DNA from: Nonomuraea turcica
GTDB taxonomy: Bacteria; Actinomycetota; Actinomycetes; Streptosporangiales; Streptosporangiaceae
Assembly (NCBI RefSeq): GCF_030718205.1
Contig: NZ_JAUZQF010000017.1
Span: 186,001-250,000 of the forward strand
Direction of reading: 5' to 3'
DNA length: 64,000 nucleotides
Under the pieces are notes generated by a model. The model saw only the letters and a list, made by a program, of their open reading frames with translations, did not search any database and had not been told where the DNA came from. The translations under genes and the position numbers were made by a program. Shown here piece after piece: positions 55,116 to 63,940 of this stretch; positions within the stretch are counted from its first letter, which is position 1, and the number at the start of each line of letters is the position of its first letter.

Positions 55116-56626
55116 CCGACCAAGGTTTCGGAACGGTGCGTCCGCTTCCTGGAAATGGACTGGTCGCCTACGTGGGCGGGCTACTGCTGGTGTGCGACCC
55201 GGATGAGGCCACCGCCGACGGCCTGCTCGAGGCGCTGCGCGAGACGGCCGCCTCGGGCGGGGACGGCAGGGCGCTGGCCCGCCGCGCCGCGCAGGTCCTG
55301 GCGGCCAACATGGCCGGCGACCCGGCCACGTGCGCCGTCGCGGGCGCCGTGAGCGGCGGCGTGGCCGTGCTGGTCAGCGGCGCGGCGTCGGCCACCATCG
55401 GCACCTCGTCGGGCGAGACGCGGCTGGCCGGCAGCGACTCCCTGACCTGGGCCGACCGGCTCGTCACCGGCACCGTCGAACGCGTCGAGCTGAGCATGCC
55501 CGGCGCCGGCAGCCCTCACCCCGCCGTGCGTTTCGAGGGCGGCGTGGTTCACGGCGGCGGCCTCATCGGCGACCTCACCGACCAGCCGTTCGCGCCCGCC
55601 CCGTCCAGGCCGCTGACCAGCGAGATGCCCGCCACGGCCTTCCACCTCGAGGCCGACCTGATCCAGCCGCCCGCACAGCAGCAGGTGGAGCGGCCTCCCT
55701 ACCCGCTGGCCGACCAGCCGCCGGTCCTGCAAGGGCCGCCCTCGGGCCCGCAGCCCGCGCCGCCGGCCGCGGAGCAGCCGCCGCCTTACCAGCCGCCGCA
55801 GGACCAGCCCCAGCCGTCGTACGTGCCGCACCAGGAGCAGTCTCCCTTCCAGGGGCCGCAAGAGCAGCCGCCCTACCACCACCCACAAGAGCAGCCGCCC
55901 TACCAGCAGGAGCAGCCGCCGCCTTACCAGCCGCAGGACCAGCCGCCGCCCCTGCCGGAGCCGCAGCAGCAGTTCCCGTCGTACGACGAGCCGCCACCCT
56001 CCGGCAACGGCGCCGGCGAGCCGCAGGTCCCGCAGCACATGGGCCCGCCGGAGCACTTCGACCAGCCCGCGCCGCCCCTGCTCGGCCCGCCCGACCACTT
56101 CGACCACCCGGGGCCGCCGCCTCAGGAGCAGCAGCAGTCCGAGCACGGCGACCGCCCGCTCGTCTACGGCGTCGACTGCAAGAACGACCACTTCAACGAC
56201 CCCCGCGTGCCCTACTGCGCCGTCTGCGGCATCGCCCTGGTCCAGCGGACGCTCGTCCCCTACAAGGGTCCGCGCCCGTCGCTGGGCGTCCTCATCCTGG
56301 ACGACGGGACCGCGCTGCCGCTGGAGAGCGACTACCTGCTCGGGCGCGACCCCGAGCGGGCGCCCGAGGTGGCCGGCGGCACCGCCAGGCCCGCCAAGGT
56401 GACCAGCCCGGACGGGTCGGTGTCGCGGCGGCACCTGCGGGTGGCGCTGGACGGCTGGGACGTCAACCTGGTGGACCTGGGCTCCGTCAACGGCACCCAG
56501 ATCCAGCCGCCCGGCGACCCCAACTTCTACGACATCCCGCCGAACGAGCCCGTCACCATCGCACCGGGGACCACGGTCCGCGTGGGCGTCTCCCGCACGC
56601 TCCGCTTCGAGGCGCACCGAGGGTAG
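55112..56626 (+). CDS. FHA-domain protein with Cys4 motif and Pro/Gln-rich linker
   Basis: 504 residues in three parts. An N-terminal globular domain (1-190) has a pattern like a compact PP2C-type phosphatase fold (LVCDPDEAT ... GVAVLVSGAAS), without clear catalytic Asp residues. A roughly 160-residue Pro/Gln linker of PPYQ/QQPP units follows. The C-terminal part has CKNDHFNDPRVPYCAVCG (three Cys plus His, perhaps zinc) and an FHA domain (LLGRDPERAP, VSRRHLRVAL, NGTQI) that should bind phosphothreonine. Probably a partner of Ser/Thr kinases at the envelope; targets unknown. Confidence 0.85.
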   Translation: MTDQGFGTVRPLPGNGLVAYVGGLLLVCDPDEATADGLLEALRETAASGGDGRALARRAAQVLAANMAGDPATCAVAGAVSGGVAVLVSGAASATIGTSSGETRLAGSDSLTWADRLVTGTVERVELSMPGAGSPHPAVRFEGGVVHGGGLIGDLTDQPFAPAPSRPLTSEMPATAFHLEADLIQPPAQQQVERPPYPLADQPPVLQGPPSGPQPAPPAAEQPPPYQPPQDQPQPSYVPHQEQSPFQGPQEQPPYHHPQEQPPYQQEQPPPYQPQDQPPPLPEPQQQFPSYDEPPPSGNGAGEPQVPQHMGPPEHFDQPAPPLLGPPDHFDHPGPPPQEQQQSEHGDRPLVYGVDCKNDHFNDPRVPYCAVCGIALVQRTLVPYKGPRPSLGVLILDDGTALPLESDYLLGRDPERAPEVAGGTARPAKVTSPDGSVSRRHLRVALDGWDVNLVDLGSVNGTQIQPPGDPNFYDIPPNEPVTIAPGTTVRVGVSRTLRFEAHRG

Positions 56627-57132
56627 GACGGCCCGTCATACCGACCGCGTCCCCGGGCCCTATGGGTCCGGGGACGCGTGCGTTCGAGGGCACGGCGTGG
56701 AGGCCTGGCCGCGATGACGCGGCCGGCCTCGCGCCGGTCGCGCGTCCCTGCCCAGGTCCAGGTGACGTGCCCGGCATTCGCGGCCTGCCGTCGCGACGCC
56801 GGCCCGCCGGAGCCGCCGGAGGGGGACGGACGCTGGGGCCGTCGCGGCTCGTGAGGAGGCATGGTTACAGGGGGTGCAGCAGGCAGTCTGGGGCGCCGAG
56901 CCGGCGCAGCTGAACGGACGCCGACGCCGGCGCAGGGCCGTTGGTGGTGCAGGCGGTGGCGGCTGGGCTGCTGGAGGCAGTCTGCGGGTGCAGGAGGCGG
57001 CCAGTGGTGTGGAGCCGACGGTGCAGGGGTGCAGGCCGTCGCAGGTGGGGCTGGAGGCGGGCACTCGGTGGGATGCGGGCCTGTCGGCTTGGACGGGGTC
57101 GGGACGCGGACGGGGGCGGGACGCGGACGGGG
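56627..57132. other. 506-bp low-complexity gap between the FHA and reductase genes
   Basis: Contains the FHA terminator at 56646-56678, then G-rich sequence with recurrent gggtgcag and ggcagtctg words (56868-57060) and the 17-bp repeat. An ATG at 56861 has GAGGAGG before it, but its frame codes for Gly/Trp/Arg strings antisense to the reductase, so it is not called. Confidence 0.55.
56646..56678 (+). terminator. Terminator hairpin after the FHA gene
   Basis: Perfect 11-bp arms CGCGTCCCCGG/CCGGGGACGCG with an 11-nt loop that can itself pair CCC/GGG. Confidence 0.7.
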
Positions 57133-57159
57133 TCAGGACGCGGACGGGGTCAGGAATGC
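57091..57159. repeat. 17-bp tandem repeat, four units, spanning the reductase stop codon
   Basis: Units at 57091, 57108, 57125 and 57142 (last one 18 bp) with the core ggacggggtc(a/g)ggacgc. The minus-strand stop at 57133-57135 falls inside the third unit. Confidence 0.88.
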
Positions 57160-57963
57160 GCGGGCGCCGCGGAGGCGGGTGCGGAGCCGTCGTTGCGTCG
57201 CCGTGCAGTCCAGGCGGACGTCGTACGGTCCGGGCAGGGCCGTGTCGGCGCGGCGGCCGGTGGGCAGGCGCCCGGCGTCGAGGCCGTCCCTGCGGGCGAT
57301 CAGCACCCCCAGCTCGTGGCGGCTCAGCGCGTCGGTGCCGGCCAGGTGCCACATGCCCGCGTCCCCGCGGACCGCCAGCTCCACGAGCGCCGCCGCGAGG
57401 TCGGCGACGTGCACCGGGCACCGGACATCGTCCGTGAACAGAACCCCGTCCCCGCGCCCTGCGGCGAGCGCCCGGACGAACGCCTCGTGCGGGGATCCGC
57501 CCCGCCCGATGATCAAGGATGTGCGGGCGATCGCGGCGTCCGGCAGGACGGCCCGCACCGCCGTCTCGGCGGCCGCCTTGGCGGCGCCGTACGGGCTGAC
57601 CGGGTCCGGCACGCAGGTCTCGTCGTAGCGGGGCGCGGAGCCCGAGAAGACGGCGTCGCTGGAGACGTGCACCAGCCGCCCGCCCGCCGCCGCCACGGCC
57701 AGGACGAGGTGCGCCGCGCCGTCCGCCGTGGCCGTCCAGTCCCGCTGCCGGTACGCCGCGTTGATCGTCACCTCCGGCCGGAACGCCCTGACGACGGAGG
57801 CGGTCTCCGCACGCGAGCGCACGTCCAGAGGCAGCCACGCGGCTTCTGGGACCTCCCCGGCCCGGGTCAGATACGTCGCGCCCACGTCATGACCCGACGC
57901 CACGCACAGGCGCACAAGCTCGCCTCCGAGAAAGCCGCTCCCGCCCACGATGAGAATCCGCAC
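57133..57963 (-). CDS. RmlD-like sugar-nucleotide reductase (SDR)
   Basis: A 276-residue extended SDR: RILIVGGSGFLGGELV, VTINAAYRQRDWTA, VHVSSDAVFSG, and Y-x3-K in SPYGAAKAAAE, then ARTSLIIG. This is the dTDP-4-dehydrorhamnose reductase (RmlD) pattern, but no other dTDP-rhamnose gene is nearby. A quinone-reductase-like or nucleoside-sugar role is possible. GTG 57963 is chosen for its AAGGTG site at 6-nt spacing; ATG 57969 is the alternative. The last codons are built from the 17-bp repeat. Confidence 0.8.
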   Translation of the reverse strand: MRILIVGGSGFLGGELVRLCVASGHDVGATYLTRAGEVPEAAWLPLDVRSRAETASVVRAFRPEVTINAAYRQRDWTATADGAAHLVLAVAAAGGRLVHVSSDAVFSGSAPRYDETCVPDPVSPYGAAKAAAETAVRAVLPDAAIARTSLIIGRGGSPHEAFVRALAAGRGDGVLFTDDVRCPVHVADLAAALVELAVRGDAGMWHLAGTDALSRHELGVLIARRDGLDAGRLPTGRRADTALPGPYDVRLDCTATQRRLRTRLRGARAFLTPSAS

Positions 57964-58344
57964 GAACATCACCTTCGTCAATACCGCCCCCGGAAGACCA
58001 GCTTGTTTCTTCAGCCCATCCATGCGCAAATACGACATATCAGGCAAGGGGTGTCGCGCGGGTGACCGGAACCCTGTCGGAGGCCATCCCGTGATCGGCT
58101 GGCCGAGGGCGGGAACCCCGGGACTCAGGGGCTCGCCGCCGCGCGGACCGCGGGTCAGGTGACTGGCACGGGGAACATTCCGCCGTCCCCGGGTAAACGC
58201 TCCCGCCGTTGTAGATAAATCGCCAAATAACTGAAAAATCATCGGAAAATGTGGGTTGTTGAAACGACCTCACATCCGCATGGCCAACGCATTACCGCCC
58301 GGTAACCGACCATCCCTTTCCCGGTGATCCGGACGCCCTCAAGG
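57964..58344. other. 381-bp gap upstream of the reductase
   Basis: No gene seen. Positions about 58205-58265 are distinctly A/T-rich for this genome (gtagataaatcgccaaataactgaaaaat is split here by the naming limit), a likely promoter zone for the minus-strand reductase. Confidence 0.45.
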
Positions 58345-58842
58345 CTAGGCCGGTCGGAAGGCCCGGATGCCGCGCAGCATCCGTACCGCCGCCTCCAGCC
58401 CACTGGCCGCCTCCAGCGCCCGTCCCGCCGCCGTCGCGAACCTGCCCAGCAGATGCTCGTCCGCGTCCCCGAAGCCGCGGCCCGCGACCCACACGAACGT
58501 GTGCTCCCGAGCCACCACCGGCACCAGAGTGGCCAGGAACCCCGGCTCGCCCACAGCCGCGTCCTGAGCCAGCCGCAGCGTGCCCGCCGATAAAGCGAGC
58601 TCCTTCAGCACTCCCGATTCCGCCAGCCACCGGCCTATCCGCAGCGGATCCCCGGGTGGGCCGTGCAGGTGGACCGGCAGCGCCTCCCGCCGCAGCGGGT
58701 CCACCCGGACGAACCCCGCGTAGGCGGTGCCCGCGACGGCGGCGGCGGCGCGCGCCAGCCGTTCGACGAGGTCGTCGGCCTGCAGACACGAGAAGTCGGC
58801 GACGAGTTCACGCATGGCGACATCGACACGGTTGTACAGCAT
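58345..58842 (-). CDS. Small GAF-like domain protein
   Basis: 165 residues: MLYNRVDVAMRELVADFSCLQ, then LARAAAAVAGTAYAGFVRVDPL and a later LVPVVAREHTFVWVAGRG and LGRFATAAGRALEAA. The order of a helix, a small-molecule-binding sheet and a closing helix is that of a lone GAF domain. No output domain is attached, so it may sense a ligand or pair with a kinase elsewhere. No operon partner. Confidence 0.6.
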   Translation of the reverse strand: MLYNRVDVAMRELVADFSCLQADDLVERLARAAAAVAGTAYAGFVRVDPLRREALPVHLHGPPGDPLRIGRWLAESGVLKELALSAGTLRLAQDAAVGEPGFLATLVPVVAREHTFVWVAGRGFGDADEHLLGRFATAAGRALEAASGLEAAVRMLRGIRAFRPA

Positions 58843-59060
58843 CGCGATGATCCCTCAAGCGGAGGCGGCGAGATCGCGCGGCCCGGTCGCGCGACTCGAG
58901 TGCGGGTGCCCCGACTATCACTCCCGACGAGGCCCTTGACTAGCCCCACATCAGGAAATCCAGATTTTTGCCCATTTCGGTCCTCGGGCGGGACCCGCCG
59001 TATGGCCGGCCGGCGAGCCGCCACGACGAACGCGGTCCCGCCCACGCCAGGTCCGCCACG

Positions 59061-59147
59061 CCGCAGCCGCGCCCACGCCCGTGTACGACGGCCGCAGCCG
59101 CGCCCACGCGACGTCTACGACGGCCGCAGCCGCGCCCACGCCACGTC
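59061..59147. repeat. 32-bp tandem repeat duplicating the 3' end of the acetyltransferase gene
   Basis: 59116-59147 lies inside the gene (coding the last residues AWARLRPS), 59084-59115 is a near-perfect copy beyond the stop, and 59061-59083 is a partial third copy. Confidence 0.9.
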
Positions 59148-60206
59148 GTCGGCACGCCCGCCGCCCGGCTTCGGGAACAGCTCCCGGTGCACGCCCTCCC
59201 TGCGGAAGCCGGCCCGTTCCAGCACCCGGTGCGAGGCCGTGTTCCCTGCCTCGGTCCCGGCCACGATCCGGTGCAGCGCCGTGTTCGCGAACGCCCACTC
59301 CACCAGCAGGTCGACCGCCCGCGTCATGAACCCCTTGCCCCGGAACTCCGGCACCAGCGAATAACCGATCATCGCCTGTCCCAGCACCGGCGCCACCTGC
59401 GTCAGCTGCACGTGCCCCGCGAACGCCCCGGAGCCCGCGTCCCTGATCGCCACCTCGATCCTCTGCCCCGACATCCACCAGTATCCGGTGTAACGGCAGC
59501 GCCGCTCGTCGTCCTCCATCGTGCTCGGCGGCCCCACGAAGTAGGCCGCCACGCTCGGCTCGGTCACCATCCGGTGGAAGTCCGCGGCGTCCTCGACGGC
59601 CAAGGGTTCGAGCCGCACGACGCCGTCCGACAGCCGCCCGTCCTCGAAGAACGGTAGGTACGGCTCCGCCACCTCCACCGCGTCGCCCTTCAGCCTGGCG
59701 AAGGCCACGAGGTCGGCGTACCGGCCGTCGCGCATCGACTTGGCCTCCCGCTTGCGTCCCTCCTCGCGGAAGCCGCACTTGTAGGCCACCCGCAGGCTCG
59801 CCACGTTCTCCACGGCCGCCTGCAGCTCCACCCGGCGTATCCCGTGGTCGAACAGCCAGTCGGTGACGGCCCTGACCGCCCTGGAGGCCACGCCCTTGCC
59901 CCGCGCCCACGGCGCCACCATGTAGCCGATCTCGGCCACGTTCCACGGGTCCGGTGGCCGCACGCCGACGGAGCCGGAGTAGCGGCCGTTCTCGACGATC
60001 GCGAACTCCGCGCCGCCGCCTTCCCATTTGGCCGCCGCATGAGCGAAGTAGTCGCGCGTGTCCTCCATCCGGTACGGCGACGGCAGGAGCGGCAGGAACC
60101 AGGCCGTCACCGGATCGTCGCACGTCTCGACGATCCCCTGGGCGTCGCCTTCCACGGGAGGCCGCAGGATCAGGGGACCGCTGGAGATCACGTCGCGCGG
60201 GAGCAT
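59115..60206 (-). CDS. Tandem GNAT (RimJ/RimL-type) N-acetyltransferase
   Basis: 363 residues with two GNAT domains in a row. In the first (about 8-175) the acetyl-CoA motif is VAPWARGKGVASRAV followed by VENVASLRVAYKCGF. In the second (about 195-355) it is LVPEFRGKGFMTRAV followed by EAGNTASHRVLERAGFRREG. Both keep the Q/R-x2-G-x-G/A loop, so both could be active. Substrates (ribosomal protein, antibiotic, amino acid) are unknown. Divergent from trmI. Confidence 0.9.
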   Translation of the reverse strand: MLPRDVISSGPLILRPPVEGDAQGIVETCDDPVTAWFLPLLPSPYRMEDTRDYFAHAAAKWEGGGAEFAIVENGRYSGSVGVRPPDPWNVAEIGYMVAPWARGKGVASRAVRAVTDWLFDHGIRRVELQAAVENVASLRVAYKCGFREEGRKREAKSMRDGRYADLVAFARLKGDAVEVAEPYLPFFEDGRLSDGVVRLEPLAVEDAADFHRMVTEPSVAAYFVGPPSTMEDDERRCRYTGYWWMSGQRIEVAIRDAGSGAFAGHVQLTQVAPVLGQAMIGYSLVPEFRGKGFMTRAVDLLVEWAFANTALHRIVAGTEAGNTASHRVLERAGFRREGVHRELFPKPGGGRADDVAWARLRPS

Positions 60207-60248
60207 CCCCCATAGATACCGTGCGTCCGGACGCGCTCGAAAGCCCTA

Positions 60249-60254
60249 TAACCT
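60249..60254 (+). promoter_or_regulatory. -10 box TAACCT, leaderless promoter of trmI
   Basis: TAACCT, within TATAACCT, ends 7 nt before the ATG at 60262; no ribosome site. Confidence 0.55.
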
Positions 60255-60261
60255 TGCGGCC

Positions 60262-61113
60262 ATGGGTTTCCGCAGGCATGGGCCTTTCCAGGCGGGGGAT
60301 CAGGTGCAGCTCACCGACCCCAAGAACAAGCGCCACACGATCACGCTGAAGCAGGACGGCGTCTTCCACACCCATAAGGGCGCCATCCCGCACAGCGACC
60401 TGATCGGGCAGCCTGAGGGCTCCGTCGTGCGCTCCTCCGGCGGCACCCAATACCTCGCCTTCCGCCACCTGCTGCAGGACTACACGCTCGCCATGCCGCG
60501 CGGCGCGGCCGTCATCTACCCCAAGGACGCCTCGATGATCGTCGGCATGGCCGACATCTTCCCCGGCGCCCGGGTGATCGAGGCCGGGGTCGGCTCGGGC
60601 GCGCTGACCTGCTTCCTGCTGCGGGCCGTCGGCCCCGAGGGCCACGTGACCTCCTACGAGCGGCGCGAGGAGTTCGCCGACGTGGCCCGCAAGAACGTCG
60701 AGAAGTTCTACGGCGGGCCCATGGACGACAACTGGCGCCTGGTCGTCGGGGACCTGGTCCACTCCATCGACGAGGTCGACGTCGACCGCGTCATCCTCGA
60801 CATGCTCGCCCCGTGGGAGTGCGTCGACGCCGCCGCGAAGGCGCTCACGCCAGGCGGCGTGATCTGCTGCTACGTCGCCACGACCACGCAGATGTCCAAG
60901 ACCGTCGAGACGATCCGCGATCACGGGTGTTTCACCGAGCCACATGCGTGGGAGACCCTGGTTCGCGACTGGCATGTCGAAGGGCTCGCGGTAAGACCCG
61001 ATCATCGGATGATCGGCCACACGGGCTTCCTCGTCACCGCCCGCCGCATGGCGGACGGGGTGACGCCCCCGCCGCGACGCCGTCGACCGAAGGGGACCAC
61101 TGAAGAACTATGA
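60262..61113 (+). CDS. trmI: tRNA (adenine58-N1)-methyltransferase TrmI
   Basis: A 283-residue AdoMet-dependent enzyme. The N-terminal beta domain (GPFQAGDQVQLTDPKNKRHTI) and PRGAAVIYPKDASMIVGMADI are specific to TrmI. The AdoMet motif is VIEAGVGSGALTCFL, and VDRVILDMLAPWEC carries the catalytic Asp region. It makes m1A58 in the tRNA T-loop as a homotetramer. Its place directly before arc is conserved across actinobacteria. Confidence 0.95.
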   Translation: MGFRRHGPFQAGDQVQLTDPKNKRHTITLKQDGVFHTHKGAIPHSDLIGQPEGSVVRSSGGTQYLAFRHLLQDYTLAMPRGAAVIYPKDASMIVGMADIFPGARVIEAGVGSGALTCFLLRAVGPEGHVTSYERREEFADVARKNVEKFYGGPMDDNWRLVVGDLVHSIDEVDVDRVILDMLAPWECVDAAAKALTPGGVICCYVATTTQMSKTVETIRDHGCFTEPHAWETLVRDWHVEGLAVRPDHRMIGHTGFLVTARRMADGVTPPPRRRRPKGTTEEL

Positions 61114-61317
61114 CAATTTGGCCACGAGGGTGCGTTCGTGCGTGACACGGGAACAGATTGCCGTGTTCCTATGCTGGGAGTATTAAACGCACTATTGAGG
61201 ATTATTCACCGAACACTGAATGTCACTCTACGAACACTGCCCGGCCAGGTTACGGAGGGGCCCGAGATAGGTAAGGTCCTAAGTAGTCGCCCTCGACTGG
61301 GAAGGAGGTGACGGGGC
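61114..61317 (+). promoter_or_regulatory. Promoter and leader region of arc
   Basis: 204 bp, A/T-rich in the middle. Candidate TTACGG-16 bp-TAAGGT (61250-61277). AAGGAGGTGA at 61302-61311 is a perfect anti-SD match 6 nt before the GTG. Confidence 0.5.
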
Positions 61318-63081
61318 GTGGCAGCTCGCGATGATGCTGAGGCTCGAGCCGCGCAGCGCGAACGGGAGGTCGCTGATCTTTCAACACAGGTCTCCTTCCT
61401 CCAGGAGGAGATCACCGCGCTGAGGCGGAAGCTGGCCGAGTCACCCCGTCAGGCCAGGGTCCTCGAAGAACGTCTCCATGAGGCACAGGCGAACCTCGCG
61501 GCCGTGACCGGCCAGAACGAACGCCTGGTGGCCACACTCAAGGAGGCCAGGGACCAAATCGTCGCTCTCAAGGAGGAGGTCGACCGGCTGGCGCAGCCGC
61601 CATCCGGCTTCGGCACCTTCCTCGAGGCCAGAGAAGACGGCACGATCGAGGTGTTCACCGGCGGCCGCAAGCTGCGGGTGAACGTCAGCCCCGCCGTCGA
61701 CATCGACTCGCTGCGGCGTGGCCAGGAGGTCATGCTCAACGAGGCGCTCAACGTGGTCGAAGCACTCGGCTACGAAGAGGTCGGCGAGATCGTGATGCTC
61801 AAAGAACTGCTCGACGAGGGCAAGCGGGCCCTGGTCATCTCGCACGCCGACGAAGAGCGTGTCGTGCGTCTGGCCGAATCGCTGGTCGGCCAGCCCATCA
61901 GGGCCGGCGACTCGCTCCTGCTCGAACCTCGCTCCGGCTACGTCTACGAGCGCATACCCAAGTCCGAAGTCGAAGAGCTCGTGCTCGAAGAGGTCCCCGA
62001 CATCTCCTACGAGGAGATCGGCGGCCTCACCAGGCAGATCGAGCAGATCAGGGACGCCATCGAGCTGCCCTACCTGCACGCCGACCTGTTCCGCGAGCAC
62101 AAGCTGCGGCCCCCCAAGGGCGTGCTGCTTTACGGCCCGCCCGGCTGCGGCAAGACGCTCATCGCCAAGGCCGTCGCCAACTCCCTGGCCAAGCAGGTCG
62201 CGGAGAAGACCGGCCAATCAGGCAAGAGCTTCTTCCTCAACATCAAGGGCCCGGAGCTGCTCAACAAGTACGTCGGCGAGACCGAGCGGCACATCCGCCT
62301 GGTCTTCCAGCGGGCCCGTGAGAAGGCCTCAGAGGGCACCCCGGTGATCGTGTTCTTCGACGAGATGGACTCGATCTTCCGCACCCGCGGCTCCGGCGTG
62401 TCGTCCGACGTGGAAAACACCATCGTCCCCCAGCTGCTGTCGGAGATCGACGGCGTCGAGGGCCTGGAGAACGTCATCGTCATCGGCGCCTCCAACCGCG
62501 AGGACATGATCGACCCGGCGATCCTGCGGCCCGGCCGCCTGGACGTCAAGATCAAGATCGAGCGGCCGGACGCCGAGGCGGCCAAGGACATCTTCTCCAA
62601 GTACCTGGTCGCCGACCTGCCGCTGCACCCCGAAGACCTCTCGGAGCACAGCGGGTCCCGCGAGGCCACGATCAGCGGCATGATCCAGAGCGTCGTCGAG
62701 CGGATGTACACCGAGAGCGAGGAAAACCGCTTCCTCGAGGTGACCTACGCCAACGGCGACAAGGAAGTCCTCTACTTCAAGGACTTCAACTCCGGAGCGA
62801 TGATCCAGAACATCGTCGACCGGGGCAAGAAGATGGCCATCAAGCAGTTCCTCGAAAGCGGCCAGAAGGGCCTGCGGGTGCAGCACCTGCTCACGGCCTG
62901 CGTGGACGAGTTCTCCGAGAACGAGGACCTGCCCAACACCACCAACCCCGACGACTGGGCCCGCATCTCCGGCAAGAAGGGCGAGCGGATCGTCTACATC
63001 CGCACGCTCGTCTCCGGCAAGCAGGGCACCGAGGCCGGCCGTTCCATCGACACCGTCGCCAACACCGGTCAATACCTGTAA
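61318..63081 (+). CDS. arc: Proteasome-associated AAA+ ATPase ARC/Mpa
   Basis: 587 residues. An N-terminal coiled coil (about 15-90) recruits Pup-tagged proteins. It is followed by the inter-domain OB folds and one AAA module: Walker A G273-PPGCGK-T280, Walker B with D348-E349 (VIVFFDEMDS), and the arginine-finger region ILRPGRLD. The C-terminus ends GQYL, the motif that opens the 20S proteasome gate. It unfolds pupylated substrates. The usual downstream dop/pup genes are not within the rest of the window. Confidence 0.97.
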   Translation: MAARDDAEARAAQREREVADLSTQVSFLQEEITALRRKLAESPRQARVLEERLHEAQANLAAVTGQNERLVATLKEARDQIVALKEEVDRLAQPPSGFGTFLEAREDGTIEVFTGGRKLRVNVSPAVDIDSLRRGQEVMLNEALNVVEALGYEEVGEIVMLKELLDEGKRALVISHADEERVVRLAESLVGQPIRAGDSLLLEPRSGYVYERIPKSEVEELVLEEVPDISYEEIGGLTRQIEQIRDAIELPYLHADLFREHKLRPPKGVLLYGPPGCGKTLIAKAVANSLAKQVAEKTGQSGKSFFLNIKGPELLNKYVGETERHIRLVFQRAREKASEGTPVIVFFDEMDSIFRTRGSGVSSDVENTIVPQLLSEIDGVEGLENVIVIGASNREDMIDPAILRPGRLDVKIKIERPDAEAAKDIFSKYLVADLPLHPEDLSEHSGSREATISGMIQSVVERMYTESEENRFLEVTYANGDKEVLYFKDFNSGAMIQNIVDRGKKMAIKQFLESGQKGLRVQHLLTACVDEFSENEDLPNTTNPDDWARISGKKGERIVYIRTLVSGKQGTEAGRSIDTVANTGQYL

Positions 63082-63084
63082 CAC

Positions 63085-63128
63085 CACACGAGAGCGGGAG
63101 GGCCGGGCGGCCCTCCCGCTCTCGTGTG
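63085..63128 (+). terminator. Very strong terminator after arc, perfect 20-bp stem
   Basis: Arms 63085-63104 and 63109-63128 pair without mismatch around the 4-nt loop gggc, directly after the arc stop. Confidence 0.9.
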
Positions 63129-63149
63129 CCCCACGGCCGTCCCGACCCG

Positions 63150-63940
63150 GCGACCGCGCCTGACCGCCGGCACCCCGCCTACCGGCCCACGCCTGTTCAC
63201 ACCCTGCCCCGGCCTGACGGGCACGCAGGCCGTGCACGTCAAGGACGAGAGCGGCCGCCTGGGGGACGGCAGCTTCACAAGCGCTTGGCGGCGCCTACTC
63301 CGGTTACCTGCCCGCCCATCGGCCCGGCCGCGTCCCGATCGTCTGCGCCGGCGCCGGCAACCATGGGATCTCCGTCGTTTCCGTCGCCTCCGGCGCGCGC
63401 GAGCCCGGCGCGCCGTGCGCCGTCTACGTCAGCCAGGGCGTCCCCAAGGCGTTCGCGCCGAGCTGCGCGCGCTCGGGGGTGCGGCGCGACGGCGACGACT
63501 ACGGGGCCGCCATGGCCGCCCGGGTAGCGGGCCGCGCACGAGCGCGCGGGTGGCGGCTCGTCGCCGACAGCTCGTGGGAGGGCCACACCGAGGTGCCGCT
63601 GGACGTCATGCGCGGCCACACGGTCCTGTTCGACGAACTCGCCGTCGCGCACCTGCTCCGCTCCGACGCCATCGTCGCCGGCGGCCACGATCACCGATCG
63701 CCGCCTCCGTCGTGCACCGGCAGGACCCTGGCGAGCCAGGCACCGCCTCCTGACGCGCCTCGCCGACCTCACCATCACTGACGGCCAGGCCGAGGCGGCC
63801 GCCCGGCGGCCGCCGGCCACGGCGCCGGCGGAGCCGCAGGCCTGCTCGCCCTCATCCCTTCAGGTCGCACCGCTCTCGGCCTCGGCTCTGCCTCGCGCGT
63901 GTTGCTCCTGGGAACAGAGGGGCGAATGGAACCAAAGTGA
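63150..63940 (+). pseudogene. Decayed PLP-dependent lyase, diaminopropionate ammonia-lyase-like
   Basis: Family motifs are spread over three frames in the right order. YRPTPVHTLP lies near 63178, then VKDESGRLGDGSF in another frame near 63238 (PLP-Lys region; the Lys of SFK is T). LGGAYSGYL, AGAGNHGIS, YGAAMAARVAG and ADSSWEGHTEVPLDVMRGH occupy a third frame from 63284. AGGAAGLLALIP and LGLGSASRVLLLGTEG come at the end, before a stop at 63940. No start codon opens the series. At least three frameshifts and a lost active-site Lys mark it as a pseudogene. Confidence 0.75.

Noticed and set aside
56861..57628. ATG frame with GAGGAGG upstream behind the FHA gene
   Set aside because: Encodes Gly/Trp/Arg-rich low complexity and runs antisense through the conserved reductase gene.
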